Shown: one piece after another, positions 47,601 through 60,229 of the stretch
Layout: each line of letters opens with the position of its first letter
Position numbering within the stretch: the first letter of the stretch is position 1
DNA from: Cycas panzhihuaensis
Lineage: Eukaryota > Cycadophyta
Direction: 5' to 3'
Length of the DNA stretch: 64,000 bases
Assembly: GCA_023213395.1 (NCBI GenBank)
Contig: CM041465.1
Location: 159,037,741 to 159,101,740, forward strand
Notes under the pieces: model-generated
What the model saw: only the letters and a program-made list of their open reading frames with translations
Database searches by the model: none
Told to the model about the DNA's origin: nothing
Position numbers and translations under genes: made by a program

Positions 47601-48300
47601 ATTATTGAGTCCAAAGAGAAGGCATCTCCATTATAGCTTTGACCTTATTAAGGTTAACCTAGATTCCTTGTTGGGATACTAAGAAACCTAATAGTTTATT
47701 AGCCATTATCACAAAAGTACATTTAAGTGAATTGAGGCTCACATGATATTTCTATCACCTGAGTAATATCTTGTTTAGGTTTGTAGGGTGATCTACCCTC
47801 TTTTGATAGAGGCCCATTAAATCATCTATAAATATCTCAAGAATCTTATTGATGAGGTCATGGAAGATGAAATGCATAGCCCTTTGATACATTACCCTGG
47901 CATTCTTTAAGCTAGAGGGCATGGCCTTATAGGTGAATGTCCCCTAGAAAGTGGTGAAGGCAATTTTATAGCAGTCTTTTAGAAAGATCTGTATTTGGTT
48001 ATAATCTGAGAAGCCATCCATTAGAGATATAACTTTAAATCCCATGGTGCAATCAATAATGTGATCAATGAATGAGAGAGGGAAGTTATCCTTAGGACAA
48101 GCATTGTTGATGTCCTTAAAATTGACATAAATTCATATTGTGCCATTTTTTTTGGTGATCGATACTATGTTAGATGCCCATTTTGGGTATTTTATGGAGG
48201 TGATAAGACATGCACTATGTAGCTTCTCAACCTCCATCTTGATAGTGGCTAGTAATTTAGGGTGCGAGGATCATTATTTTTATTTAATAGGTTGAGCACC
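47600..48300 (-). pseudogene. Gypsy2 reverse transcriptase (fossil)
   Basis: ASNIVSITKKNGTI, IYVNFKDINNACPKDNFPL, SFIDHIIDCTMGFKVISLMD, GFSDYNQIQIFLKD, GTFTYKAMPSSLKNARVMY, QRAMHFIFHDLINKILEI and the catalytic loop FIDDLMGLYQKR, with both Asp kept. Then VSLNSLKCTFVIMANKLLGF and VKAIMEMPSLWTQ. It is better preserved than the RT of Gypsy1 although Gypsy2 is the host and therefore the older insertion. Confidence 0.92.
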
Positions 48301-49630
48301 TGAGATAGTTATGAGGTTATAGGTGATGGTATTAGGATCAATGCCCTTCATGTTTATATAGTCTGATGCAAAGGCATCATAGAACTCATAGAAGAGCTTC
48401 GTGTACTCCCTAACTTCCTAGGGAGAACATTAAGCCCCAATCTTAATGACCTTATCAAGGGTGAGGAAAATGTCCTTAGTTGGCCCCATGCACAATACAT
48501 TCCCTTCTTTAAAATGAAGGGGGGCTTGGTCAATCAGTGGTCAAGTAGAATACTCATTATGTTAGGATTGACTAAAGGAGGCATTATAACCAAGCACTTC
48601 TAGAAACCTAACTTGGGGGTGTATAGTGGGTTTGGTGAGGACTTTACCATGTGCTCCAATAAGGCCTCATCATTCTCAAAATACTCTATCTTATGGATAA
48701 TCTTACTAGTGGGAGATGGGGGCTCCTATGGTATAAGTATAAACTAATAACAATCCATCACCCAACTGAAATAATAGGGTGACTCTTTGGAGGAGTTGGA
48801 ATATATCTGCATGACAGGCCTACCCTTTATAGTAGGTGAAAATCTTATTGGCAACTCTGGGTTACAGATGATAGATTCATCGTAAGAAAATACTGATTCA
48901 GAATCATCATCAACATTGTGAGCCAAGGGGAGTTGGGTTAGTCCTTTTGATGGATGTTCGTAAGTTAATAGGCCCCTTATATAGTAAATTAAATTGATGG
49001 TATATGGAAAAGAGAGGGCAACCAATGGGGAATAAAGTATACGATCCATAATTTTATCAACTATATGCTAAGGGACCTTCCCTTGTAATGTATCTTGGAC
49101 CAAAGGAGGTGGAGGATGTTCTTTATATAGGTCCTCTAGTGAAGTAGTCTCTAGTAGATCAAGGTGCCTATTATGTGGAATTTGGGATGAATGGTGAGGA
49201 AACTCCTACCTTAGGGGAGGCAGGGAAGATTGTGGTTGAGGTGCACTTGATACATAAGGGTTTGGAATGAAGAGGGGAGGCGAGTCCACTTGATATGATT
49301 CTCCCCTAATGATGATAAGAAAGGATACCTAGTGTAGGGGTTCCTCGTAACCCTCATCATGTAATTCTTGATCACTAAGGATGACCAAATAGTCGTAACT
49401 CTCAACACTAATGGGGGTGAAACATACCAAATTCAATTAGGAGAAAGGAGTTTTTTGTGCTTTATAGGATGCTTTATCTTCAAATAATGTCATGAAAGCT
49501 GGATCAAAGGCATCCTCTTCCCCATCCATAGCTCCAAAAATGGCTTGGTAAGCCTAGTGTGATGATCGACTGGGTGGAGCCTCTTAAGCAGCAACTCTAA
49601 CTTTCCCCTGATGGACAAATTTAAATTACC
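48301..49630 (-). pseudogene. Gypsy2 protease-RT linker (fossil)
   Basis: Open stretches at 49049-48744 and 49408-49211 are parts of this linker. Another frame reads EDKASYKAQKTPFS, DQELHDEGYEEPL and VDSPPLFIPNPYVSSAP. Acidic and proline-rich, without a known domain. Confidence 0.6.
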
Positions 49631-49940
49631 CCTAATGTGAAGAATAGACTGTGCCTATTTGATATAACCATGGTCAAACTAATAGGAGGTTGTAATCAAC
49701 ATCGATGTCTAAAATAATGATGTCAATTTATATGGTCTTATCTTCTAAAGTGAGCAATAGGGTCACCATCCCCAATGGTGCCTTCTCACTCCCATCACAC
49801 CCTTAACATTTCTAAGAGATGAGCTCAAAAGCTTAAATACCCAACTTTTCAAACATGCATACAAGCATAATATTTATGGAGGAACCATTATCCATAATGG
49901 TCCTCTTCAAGGTGAATTCAGGCATCTTGATTATGATGGT
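49630..49940 (-). pseudogene. Gypsy2 protease (fossil)
   Basis: TIMDNGSSINIMLVCMFEKL, then PLGMVTLLLTLEDKTI and IIILDIDVDYNLLL. The active site D-N-G-S-S derives from D-G-G-S-S; the catalytic Asp is kept. Same layout as the Gypsy1 protease. Confidence 0.8.
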
Positions 49941-52900
49941 AAAGGGTAATACCAATGGAGTTGCCTATCCTTGGAAGAAGGGAGGTCACTTGGGTTAAAT
50001 GTGATGAGGGGTGAATTGTATGAGGAGGCATCCACATAGTGAATGCGACTATCATTATACCCCAAGGCCTCTAAGAGGAGGGCCCTTTAATTAGGGTAAC
50101 TCTTTAGAACATCTATTGTGGACATCTTATCAGAGATAATGTGGAGTTCCTTAATGATTAAGAAATCCTTCCCTTTCCCCATGGGTTAGGGGATCGCCTA
50201 CTTAAAATCCTAACATCATAGACATATTGGTATGGTCTTGGGTGTAATTAGGATTTTCATTGGAGAATTCTCTAAGGAGTTCTATTGTTACAAAGTGGAG
50301 GCCTCTCTAACCTCCTTTATTACTTGTGACTAAGTGATATGGCATACTTAAGTGGTCTTAAGTAGCTAAATAATCCTCTTGCCCTTTCTCTTAGGCTGTG
50401 AGGATTATGTGGGTTAAGCAATAGGGCTTAAAGGAGTGTAGGTATCCATTGGGCCCTTCTCCTTCGATTGATCTAATGGAGGAGAGGGAGGGGTTTCCTT
50501 CCATCCACTAGTTTGTCAATTTTATTATTGGAGCTCTTGATCCTACTCCTTATGATTAGGGAATGGATCTTAATGGAGAGGCTACTCTAAATTGGTCTTA
50601 GAAGCAATTTGAGGTAGAGGGTTATGTGGCAGGGCCAACTCAGGGTGTTGGGTCTAACACCTTGAATCATCATGAGTATACTTACCATAGACCATGTACC
50701 ACTTCTTTTTAGGAGGAGGTTTTGTCCTCTTCCCTTATAAAGGTGGAGTGGTGTCATTCTTTGGAGGTAAGATCTAGGTGGCCTAGTGAGCCTACTGGTA
50801 ACCTTATGGGGAAAGGTTAAACTTAGGCATAGGTTGAGCTAGTTGCAACTTTAAATCTCTAATCATTCACTCAAAAGAGAAAATAACAAAGGTAGGGGAT
50901 CCAAGGTCTTATTAGTAGTGTTGATAGAGGGCCTATATTGTTGTTATTACCCTTTTTGGTCACACGAAGGAGGTGATGTCTTATGATGTTATGTATTCTT
51001 ATTGATCTTTTTGAGACCAACTTGGATCTTAATAAACTCAAGGGCCAAGCACTTGACTATGGATAAATCACACATGGTCATCCCCATTATGAGGACCTCT
51101 ACATAAACTTCAGGGTGTAAGGTATTTATGAAAATATCTCACTTCAAATCCTCTAGCAACATGGTCTTGGAGGAATGAAGGAGGTCATGAAACTTATAAA
51201 CAAAGTCCTAGTTTAGTTTGTCTTGGTCCTATTTAAGTAAGAGGAGGGCTTTAACCCCACTCTTAGAAGGCTGTACAATATTAAATTAATTAATAAAAAT
51301 ATCAAATAATTATTGGAAGGTCGTGATGGAATGAGTAAACAAGTGGTAGAACCACTTTAGAGCATCTCCTTAGAGTGACCAAGGAAATAGTTTCAATAAT
51401 ATGTGGTTGTATGCCTATTAGTCAATACACACCATGGCAAATACCTTGATATGATCAGTAAGGTTATGGAAAGAAGTGCCATCCAATTTAGATACTTCTG
51501 AAGGGTGAATAGGCAATTTTATATGTAATGCCTCCATAGGTAAAGGGCTTGACTTATAATCAATAAAGGGGCATGCCCCTGGTTGGCCTAATAGGTTGGT
51601 GGGAGGAGGATAAGGATATCCCACCTTTATATATAGTGGGTAAGATAACATATTGTAGGGAATATGCCCCTATTAATAAGGGATATAAGAGGATGATGGA
51701 TAAGGGATCCCTCCTAATTAATAGAGGGGGTTTGGTCTCAAATGAGGGTAAGTTGAGTAAGGGGGTAGGTAAGGATACCTTAGCCTATCTCATAGTCATA
51801 TGGCATGGATGGAGGCAATATTAGTTGGTGCCCTTAAAGGAATAGATGCATAATAAGATAGCACATGGGGAGCCACTAGTCCTCCTTAAGAGAACCAAAG
51901 GTGGGATATATTAGGTCATATAAGTGAAAGAGTAGGGTAATGGTTTTTTCCCAAATGGCCCTCTTATAGGAGAAGTGACCCTGGAGGGATGGAGTGGGTC
52001 TACCCCATAAGTAGGTAGGGGGTTGGAACCCCCATATTCCCAAGGTTGTAATGTATAACCTCGAGGAATATATCTAGATGGGTCCCATGCCTTAGGTGAG
52101 GCCAAATGGGGGTTGATCCTCCTTGTCCCGAGTGCCAAGGGCATGGAGAAATGATGGTGTAAAGAGAGGGGACCAATGCTATACTTATTTATAGGATAGA
52201 CATTTATAATAGAGGCACACTTATCATAGCTTGGGTGACTTGCATGGCTTATAATATCTCTTTATTCGGTGGGGCACTCATAGAAGTGGGCACAAATGTG
52301 ACCTCCTAAAGAGAGGAAGAGGTTGTTTAGGTAGAAGTGAGAGGGGGAACTATAATAGACATCATCATTAGTCTAAAAAGTAACCAATGCACCATACTAG
52401 GGCAGTTTGATTAACTACTACTTTAAAGTATGCCCTTAGGGCTTTCACTACATCCCTAAGTGGGGTGTGGGTTTAGTCAAGAGAGGAGGTATGCTCTCCT
52501 TATTGACTAGTATAAAAAGGAAGAGGGATAGGTACCTACTTGAGATGTTGAGCAAGGTCATGACATTAAGGCCTCCTTATGATATAGATATAGGGGGTCA
52601 TTAGGTCATGGTAAGTTTTATTTGGGTAATTGGTATAATAAAATGGATCCCCACTAGCATAGGTGAGATCCTCATAAGAGTAAGGGGCTTCAAGTGGAGG
52701 CCAATCTTAGGCATATGAATCATATGCCCAATTAGAAGGATAACCCTCTATTGGAGACTCTTGGTCACTAGTTTCGATGGAGGCATACGTTAGCTTTGTC
52801 TCCAAGGGGGGCAGGCCAGGTAAGTGATGAGGGAAATATTGCATTCATAGGCCAAATTTGTCTGCTTGGACAAACAAAGAGAGGGTAGGGGTGGGTTGCA

Positions 52901-52960
52901 TGTGCTATGCTATCAAACACCCTAACAAACTCAAGATGAAGGAGGGATAGGAGTGTCTAA
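49941..52960 (-). pseudogene. Gypsy2 gag (fossil)
   Basis: The N-terminal part (52950-52200) is Tyr/Pro-rich (SYEDLTYASGDPFYYTNYPN). The capsid core lies in an open stretch 51651-51418, KLDGTSFHNLTDHIKVFAMV, preceded by LHIKLPIHPSEVS, and continues as GDALKWFYHLFTHSITTFQ near 51350-51300. The zinc region (about 50400-50900) is broken. The DGTSxxxxDHIKVF word and GDALKWFYHL match the Gypsy1 gag and other large plant gypsy gags. Confidence 0.8.
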
Positions 52961-52990
52961 ACATAATCCTAAAGGTGCTCCTACTAGCAA

Positions 52991-53010
52991 GTCCCCAATA
53001 TGGTCACTAG
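52991..53010 (-). other. Gypsy2 primer-binding site
   Basis: Minus-strand CTAGTGACCATATTGGGGAC abuts the LTR end and matches the Gypsy1 site TGGTGACCATACTGGGGA. Confidence 0.75.
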
Positions 53011-54850
53011 TGAAACACACTAAAAGATTAACACGATAATATTGCTATACTTTTGGGTTTTACATAAAACTTAAGATGCAAAGTCTCAGCATAGGTAGGC
53101 AAATCCTATGATGCCAACTCATGCATTCATTTATTTCTTAAGCATGATTGTAAGGGAATGTACATTAATGACCTGAGAAGCTAAACTAAGGGTAGGTGGT
53201 ATATGTACATATGTGTCAAGGTTTATTTTTGGTAGTGTTATGATGAATCTCTTTTGTTTATTTCCTTTTAGTTCTTCTAATCAAAACCTAAAGCTGACTA
53301 AAGGAGAATTACTACATACACCTAATACTAACTATATGGTTCATTTCCTTTTGAATGTAAATAATTACCACCCTAATCTTAGCTTTATAATATCTCCCCT
53401 TATGGAATCAATGCTCATGGCAACACAATCCTGCCTCATATCTTGGGTTTGTATTAAGATAATCAACAAATTCAACTCCTTACTCCTACTATGAATGCGA
53501 TGCATGTGTAAGATGATAAAAATAGAAAAGAAATAACAAAGATACTTCTCTTTCTATTTTTTAAAGGAAAAGGAGGAAAAACAAATATGAAAATATTTCC
53601 TTTTTCTTTTTGTTTCCTATATATTTTTTGACAAAAAGAAGGTAAGGGTAATAAGGGGGATTAAGAGACAAATAATAAAGTATTTTATTTCCTTTTCCTA
53701 CTTTCTTTCCTTTTTATTTTGCTTTAATAAAAAAAAATGGAAACAAAAGATTTCTATATTCCTTTCTTCCTCCTTTTTTTATTCATAAATGATTTTTCAA
53801 ATGACAAATTAAACTAAGAAAGAATACATGGATATGTAAATGGTATTTTGATGTGCAGGGCTTGTTCTAAGCTTCCTAATGATCTCCTAAGGAAGTAAGT
53901 AACGAAAAAAGAGACTACTAGATATGATATGATGAAAAAAAAAAGTTAAAATGATGGAAAACAATAGAAAAATGGAAATAAAGTATTGATCTTACCTCCC
54001 TAACATGATGGCTAGGAATTTTCCAAAGAGTGATGCATTGCTTGGTGACCTTGTTGTCCTTCCTTCCTTCTCATACCTAGGTGAGTAACCTGCAAGATAA
54101 CTACTCATATTAAGGATCTACTAATATATGCATATATACAAATATATATTCTAAATAATAATGAGTAACTTCTTATAATAATCAAAATACCACCTTTAAG
54201 TGATAAAACATGATAAATAGGATTTGTGGAGGCACCTTAGAATGACCACCATCCCTCAATATGATCTAGGCTCCCTAAGTGTACTTAAGTGTTGTTTACT
54301 CAACTTACAACTTTAAAAGAATACTAAGAGGAAGAGGAATAAAATATGGATATGAGAAGACAATGGCTAATAGCTCAAAGAAAACTATGAAACATAAAAG
54401 GGAATAACTAGCATATCCTACCATTCTATCATACAATCATAGCATGAAAATAGAAAAATATATGAGGAAGAGATAACTAAAACAAGGATTACTTGTACCC
54501 CTACGAAGATGGATGGTTAATGGCTACTATTCCTCTTCTTCAAGGACTCTTAAGTTGCCTTTGGTATTGTACTCCCAATCTCTAAGTAGATGCTAGTAGA
54601 GTAGATTAAGTTACTAAGATTTTAGAAAAAAATTAGTAACATGATGGTAGGGTATCATAGTCTTAAAATCTCCTCTTCTTCTAAAAGAAAAATGAGGGGA
54701 TTAAATAGAAAATATTAAGGTGAGGGGATGATGGTTTCTTGCCTATAGTATGGGGAAAACCATCAACTAAAAACTATGAGTTTTGCTCATGATTTGAGAA
54801 ATTTGGCTTGGGAAGAGCAAGATTTGGGGAGGATTTGGGTCTTCTAAATC
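53011..54850 (-). repeat. Gypsy2 5' LTR
   Basis: Plus-strand start TGAAACACACTAAAAG (minus-strand end CA). 53985-54830 matches 305-1200. It lacks the miniature element present at 11-304 in the other LTR; the empty site reads GAAATAAAGTATTGATC near 53975. The outer border near 54850 is approximate. Confidence 0.8.
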
Positions 54851-55169
54851 TGATATGGGCTGACACAATCTACTTAAATATGATAATCAAGCATTATCAA
54901 ATTGACTGTTATCATAAATCCTGAATCTAGGTTGGTGACATTCATATCATAAAATACTTCATAGTACCACTATTACAGATAAAAAATCAAGTGGTTTGGA
55001 AACTGTTTGATTTCTTAAGCAAGGAAACATATAATTAAGTAAAACAAATCATCAATGGCAGACTTTAGGGGTAGATACAATAAAAAACAAGTGGCAAAGA
55101 GATGAAAACAAAGGCCAATGGGCCCAAAAAAAAAGAAGAAGGAAATAAAGTTACAACTAAGGGGGTGAT
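54851..55169 (-). other. Copia4 remnant between Gypsy2 and Copia3
   Basis: By position this is Copia4 sequence downstream of its integrase. No domain is readable. The rest of pol would lie left of Gypsy2, outside the window. Confidence 0.4.
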
Positions 55170-55174
55170 ACCAT

Positions 55175-55496
55175 TATTGGGAAACATAAATGAAGCAAAC
55201 AAGGTTAACATGATCTTTCATATCAGGCAGATATCAAGCAAAAATAGATTGCATAAGATACCAAATTGCCACGGGAAACACTTATAAGTGAAAACCCACA
55301 AAATAATATTAAATCATATTTTGACAAAGTGATGTTCTATAAGGTTGGACTTTAGTCTATATTTATGGATCTAAAGTGCCATAATATCAATACAATTATA
55401 TTTGTCAGCTCACTATACTTGAGAATATTCTCCTACATATTAGGCACATAAAATATGCCAACTTTACATTAGTCATAATGTACACCTATTCCAACA
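55175..55496 (-). repeat. Copia3 3' LTR
   Basis: 322 bp, plus-strand TATTGGGAAACATAAATG to CTATTCCAACA; one terminal G is decayed to A. Confidence 0.94.
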
Positions 55497-55529
55497 TTTC
55501 CTCTTAATGTAAATGTCGGGTAACAAGGT

Positions 55530-55770
55530 TTAACATTAGGAATAGATCCCCTCTCAAGGATAATCTTACCTAACCTAATATGCACAAACATCGATGTAGC
55601 AATCTTCAATTTGAGTTTGGTGAATATATCCACAAATCGATCTCCACTTGGATAATCTTCCACCCGCATCTTCCTTAATCTGATCTTCACACTTAGATGT
55701 AATGGTGATATGCCTTGTATATGCTTGATTCTTTGGAAATGCTCCAATAGACCTATAATCATATAGCTCC
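55530..55770 (-). pseudogene. Copia3 pol C-terminal tail (fossil)
   Basis: Open stretch with HFQRIKHIQGIS, RKMRVEDYPSGDRFVDIFTK and FVHIRLGKIILERG. It matches the end of copia RNase H, where the family reads RTKHIE, VADIFTK and a final LG-V segment with a G. It is the only coding remnant recognised in Copia3. Confidence 0.65.
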
Positions 55771-58743
55771 CTCTACACCTAACACTTTGTCTATATAATT
55801 AATCCATATTCCTTTAACTAAACTAAGAGGTTAAGCCACTTGAGGCATGTGAATCTCCTCTTTAAGTCTCCATTAAAGAATATTGATATGATACCCAACT
55901 ATCTAAAGCTGTTAAAGTAAGGATCAAATGGACCAATAAACATAGAGACCAATGCAAATATCTCCTCATATCTTAATCCTTCTTTCTGTTAGAAATTCTG
56001 TGTAACAAGCTTTACCAACTTGTAATCTGATTAGGTTCTTTGCTTCAGTATAGATCTTAATTATGAATCATCCCTCATTGGAATATTAGTATTTATTTCA
56101 ATCTTTGACTGACATGTTAATCCATGATTTTCCATCATCTTATAGGTCTTCAACTATCAATGGAATATGGGGTTGCAATCCATATCTCTTCATCTAATAG
56201 CTCCTCATCATCAATCTCTCACTAGGTCCTACTTCCATCTCAAGTATAATGTTATGCAAATAAATATCTACACTTTCTGAATAACAATTTGGAAAAGTAA
56301 AGCAATTGAAGGATAAAGCCTATAACTAGATGACACTCAACATGATTTATTAACAACTCATCAACATGACATCTAGATTAATCACAATATATTTCCCTAT
56401 AGATCATACTATTTGTAAACTAAATAACCCATAGGCTTCAAACTCTTATAATCCTATTACTACAATCTTTATCTAAGATGTATGCACTCCAATTCACTAA
56501 AGGAATAAATGGAAGGCTTCATACTTAGTCCAAACACAATAAGAGGGGAAAATATACCACAAACAGTCATAATAAGGGTACACAATACCTGTTTGTTATA
56601 GCTTCTACCATCAAAATATGGGAGGAAAACCATAACATGTACCAAACCTCACCATCTGCATCATGATACTCACTTGCAATGCAACCTTATAGGCCAACTA
56701 TCTATACCATGATAAATGCACCACTAATTTTAAGGCTTCTCATCTTAGACATTTCTATCCACACTTACAAATTTTATCAAATAATTTATCTTAGTTCCAT
56801 ATCATACTTATTCAGATATGCACCCATGTTGAACCACCATCAAACATGCCACAAACCTTCATGTTATCATCAATCTAGCTAGCGAAGTATAATGGTCTAT
56901 CATTAACTAATAACCACTCATATAAGCAAATTTTGAACCTCATGTCACCTCATATATATTTGATGTAATATAACTCAAATATAATCTGAGTAAATACACT
57001 TATTTTCACTGAATCAATCACATAAACATGAACATTATGTAACGATCTATGCCATACTAACCAAAGTAATAGAGTTTACATCATATTGCAGCTAAGGTAT
57101 CTTAGGTAAACTTGCCCTTCTTCGCCCATCTCTTGCTCAACCTCACCCTTCTGGCCCATTAATCCTATCTTATGTAAAACACATTAAAAAAGGTAACCTG
57201 TCACCAACATCTCGCCCAATAAACACACCTCATGTCGCCTACTCTTACCCATAACTAAAGCATGCTTAATGCACTCTCTTCACCACAAATCCACCAACTA
57301 ATATGACACCAAGGGTGCACCCAAGGCACTCACATCACCATTAAATAATCTTATGTATGTCTTAGACTTCTCACAAAGACCATACACACCCTATCTCACC
57401 ATTAAAAATGATGCCTCATATCACCATTGAATCATGTTCACATTGCCATTGAAATAAAGACACACTATTCAAATACCATAAAGCGACTACTTGAACTAAA
57501 TACCATATTATATAATATAACTCAAAAAATAAGCATATAAGTATTATCCAATATGACTTGATATATTTAAAAAAGGGTTAAACTATATCAAATGACTTTA
57601 TCAAAGGTCAGTAATGATATATCAATGAGTGATGTATATCATATGGCAATCAAGGTGAATATATCAAATGATATATAAGAAAATGGATTAATATATGGGC
57701 AGTGTAGTGATACATGCTCGATTACATAATATATAATGGCGAACAACAATCTTTCATCACATAGACTGCAAATCTATCAATGGTGGTTATGCATATATAT
57801 CATTGGGCGATATAGGATATCATCATGTGAGGGCAATGCAGAGACTCCACGACTGAATCAAATATTCTAAATGAGTAATAGAATCATGTAGACCATGGGC
57901 AACATAGATCTGCAATATTTCTTAGTGCACAGGCAATGAAAATATAATCAAAGTGTGATTGAAATAAATATCACACAGGTGAAGAATATATTAATGGCTA
58001 TGCAAATAACATTCACATGAATATATTTAAAATTGTTGACTATAATATAAAATGGAAAATAGATGTATAGACAAGTGATAATATGTATTGTGTATGAGCA
58101 ATTTCAACTGGCAACGTTAATATACCATATTGAATATAATCAATCACATGATTAAATACATTAACATAAGGGTGATTTCATCACATAGATGTAAATAACA
58201 ATAAATAGAGCCTGAATATATATTACACGTAGGTGATTGAAATTTAACTATTAATATATCATGCACAACCACTTAGATATACCAACAAACCCTAGAATAT
58301 CAATTGAGTGATTGATATTTATGAAAAAACATATGATATGCGAGTACACCTTTTATTTATTGATTGTAATAATCACTTACAACTCTGCAACTAGCTCTAT
58401 TAGGGTTCTACACTCTCCCACTGGTTAATAGAAGGCTAACAATCATCTCTAGGGTATATAAACTCAGTGGCATCATCAAATAAGGATCTGACACCTTTAA
58501 TAGGCTCAAACGAGGTTCATATAGCTAGCAACAGAGTCACACCTCATCCACACACCTCCATATAGCTTAGAATACCTACAAACAATGGCAGAAATCTCTC
58601 AGGATCCTCCAATAATCATATGCACCTCTATGGCTATTTTGTAGGGTCATCAGATATGTCAATCTACTCAAAGCAAGCCAACATGACTTGGCACCATTTA
58701 TTGGACCATCTAATAATAATACTCTACCTATGTATGACCTACA
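55771..58743 (-). other. Copia3 interior without recognisable gene
   Basis: AT-rich. The 15-base word CA(C/T)ATCACCATTAAA or close forms recur four times at 57331, 57391, 57417 and 57438. A minus-strand open stretch just inside and across the 5' LTR (58803-58576) is unlike any copia gag. Confidence 0.5.
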
Positions 58744-58756
58744 AGCTCTGATACCA
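58744..58756 (-). other. Copia3 primer-binding site
   Basis: Minus-strand TGGTATCAGAGCT, intact, directly adjoining the 5' LTR. Confidence 0.92.
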
Positions 58757-59078
58757 TGTTGGGAAACATAAATGAAGTAAACAAGGTAGACAAGATCTTT
58801 CATATCAGGCAGATATCAAGTAGAAATAGATCACATAGGATACTAGATTACTATGGGAAACCCTTATAGGTGAAAACCCATAAAATAATATTAAATCATA
58901 AATTGACAAAATGATATTCTATAAGGTTGGACTTTGATCTATATTTATAGATCTAAAGTTTCATAATATCAATACAATTACATTCATGAGCTCACTACAC
59001 TCAAGAATATTCTCCTATATATTAGGCATATAAATAGGGTCCACTTTATATTAGTTGATATGTACACATATTCCAATA
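58757..59078 (-). repeat. Copia3 5' LTR
   Basis: 322 bp, plus-strand TGTTGGGAAACATAAATG to ATATTCCAATA. Confidence 0.94.
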
Positions 59079-59089
59079 ACCATTTCTAA

Positions 59090-59860
59090 CCTAGAAAGCT
59101 TAATGAGTGGAATAAATGACCATGGATCGAAGTCATACTTATCATTAATAGAGAGGGGACATGGATATGTATCTAAATAGACAACAAAACATATACTAAC
59201 TATCCAAACTCATGATTTAATGAATCGATAAGGTATAAAGAAAAGTTGAGAAACACACTTGTACTTACCTATTTGTTGCCATATATAAGCCCATTCCCAG
59301 AGGCTAGGAAATAAATACCACTTTATTGTAGGCTTTACAGGATAGTAAACTCCTATTCTATACCATGATTTTAGTAGAACTAATTAAACACATGATTACC
59401 ATATTCCTTACTATTATTACCTCTCAATACTTTAATTTTTTTATCACTTTCATTTTCAACACTTGGTTTTCAATAACAGAAGTGGTCAAACACCTTTAAC
59501 TTACTTTTTTAGGAAATATACCTAGGCTTTCTTGGTGTAGTTATCTATAAACACTAAGTTATATTGAGCTTTAGATATTAAAGGGTTTATAAGTGGTACC
59601 ATCACATATATATATAAGATCAAGCTTCTCCTTGGATCTCTAAGTATTATTCCAAGTAAAAGGATAGTGATGATGCTTCCCATATATACACCCTTCACAA
59701 ATACCATTTGAATATGAAATAGATGGTAATCCTTCCACCATTCTCAAACTTTTCAATAATGCAATGCTTTTGTAATTAAGGTGACCGAGGTGATCATGCC
59801 ACAACTTACTCATATCATCTGCAATGACAACAAAATCATAAGATTTATTTTAGGATTGAA
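59090..59860 (-). pseudogene. Copia4 integrase (fossil)
   Basis: From high to low: DMSKLWHDHLGHLNYKSIAL, LRMVEGLPSIS, CEGCIYGKHHHYPF (zinc region, about 59820-59680); RSKEKLDLIYI, then an Asn-Tyr-rich core, and KIKVLRGNNSKEYGNHVFN (family LRSDNGGEY) near 59430-59380, then EFTIL and a decayed PQQSG. The acidic residues are mostly lost. After that the frame is not recognisable. Confidence 0.82.
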
Positions 59861-59869
59861 ACTTTTCAA

Positions 59870-60160
59870 ACACCCAAAAATTATCTTTAACTTTTCCATT
59901 AGCAATGCTAGTGAAATTATTTTTAGGATCCTTAATCAAATCTCTATCTTTATAAAACTCCATCTTCATTCCTTATTTATAGATTTCTTAGGCTAAAAGC
60001 AAATTCAACTACATCTTGGGTATGTAATAGACCCCTTTAAACTTACCACTTACTAAGGAAACATCACCAACACCTTCAACTAGTAACATGTGAGCATCTC
60101 TAAGGATAATCCCAACACCATTATGATTTGCACTCCATGCATCAAAATTTTACTTTTAGA
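59870..60160 (-). pseudogene. Copia4 protease (fossil)
   Basis: FDAWSANHN near 60150-60120 stands where the family has IDSGASNHM; then MLLVEGVGDVSLVSGKFKGV, YYIPKM, NNFTSIANGKVKDNFWVFEK. The active-site Ser-Gly is lost. Confidence 0.75.
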
Positions 60161-60229
60161 AAGAGATGTGCTTCTGCACTTTAGAATATGATATCTAATA
60201 GTCTCTCTGGGTTGACTTGATTGATAAGG

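Larger units (their letters stand above)
55175..59078 (-). mobile_element. Copia3: short minus-strand copia derivative
   Basis: Two 322-bp LTRs (55175-55496 and 58757-59078) with a perfect ACCAT duplication on both sides (55170-55174, 59079-59083). The primer site, TGGTATCAGAGC on the minus strand, abuts the right LTR, and the purine tract AAGAGGAAA abuts the left. The 3.26-kb interior has no gag, protease, integrase or RT that I can read, only a pol C-terminal tail. At 3.9 kb it looks non-autonomous. Confidence 0.92.
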
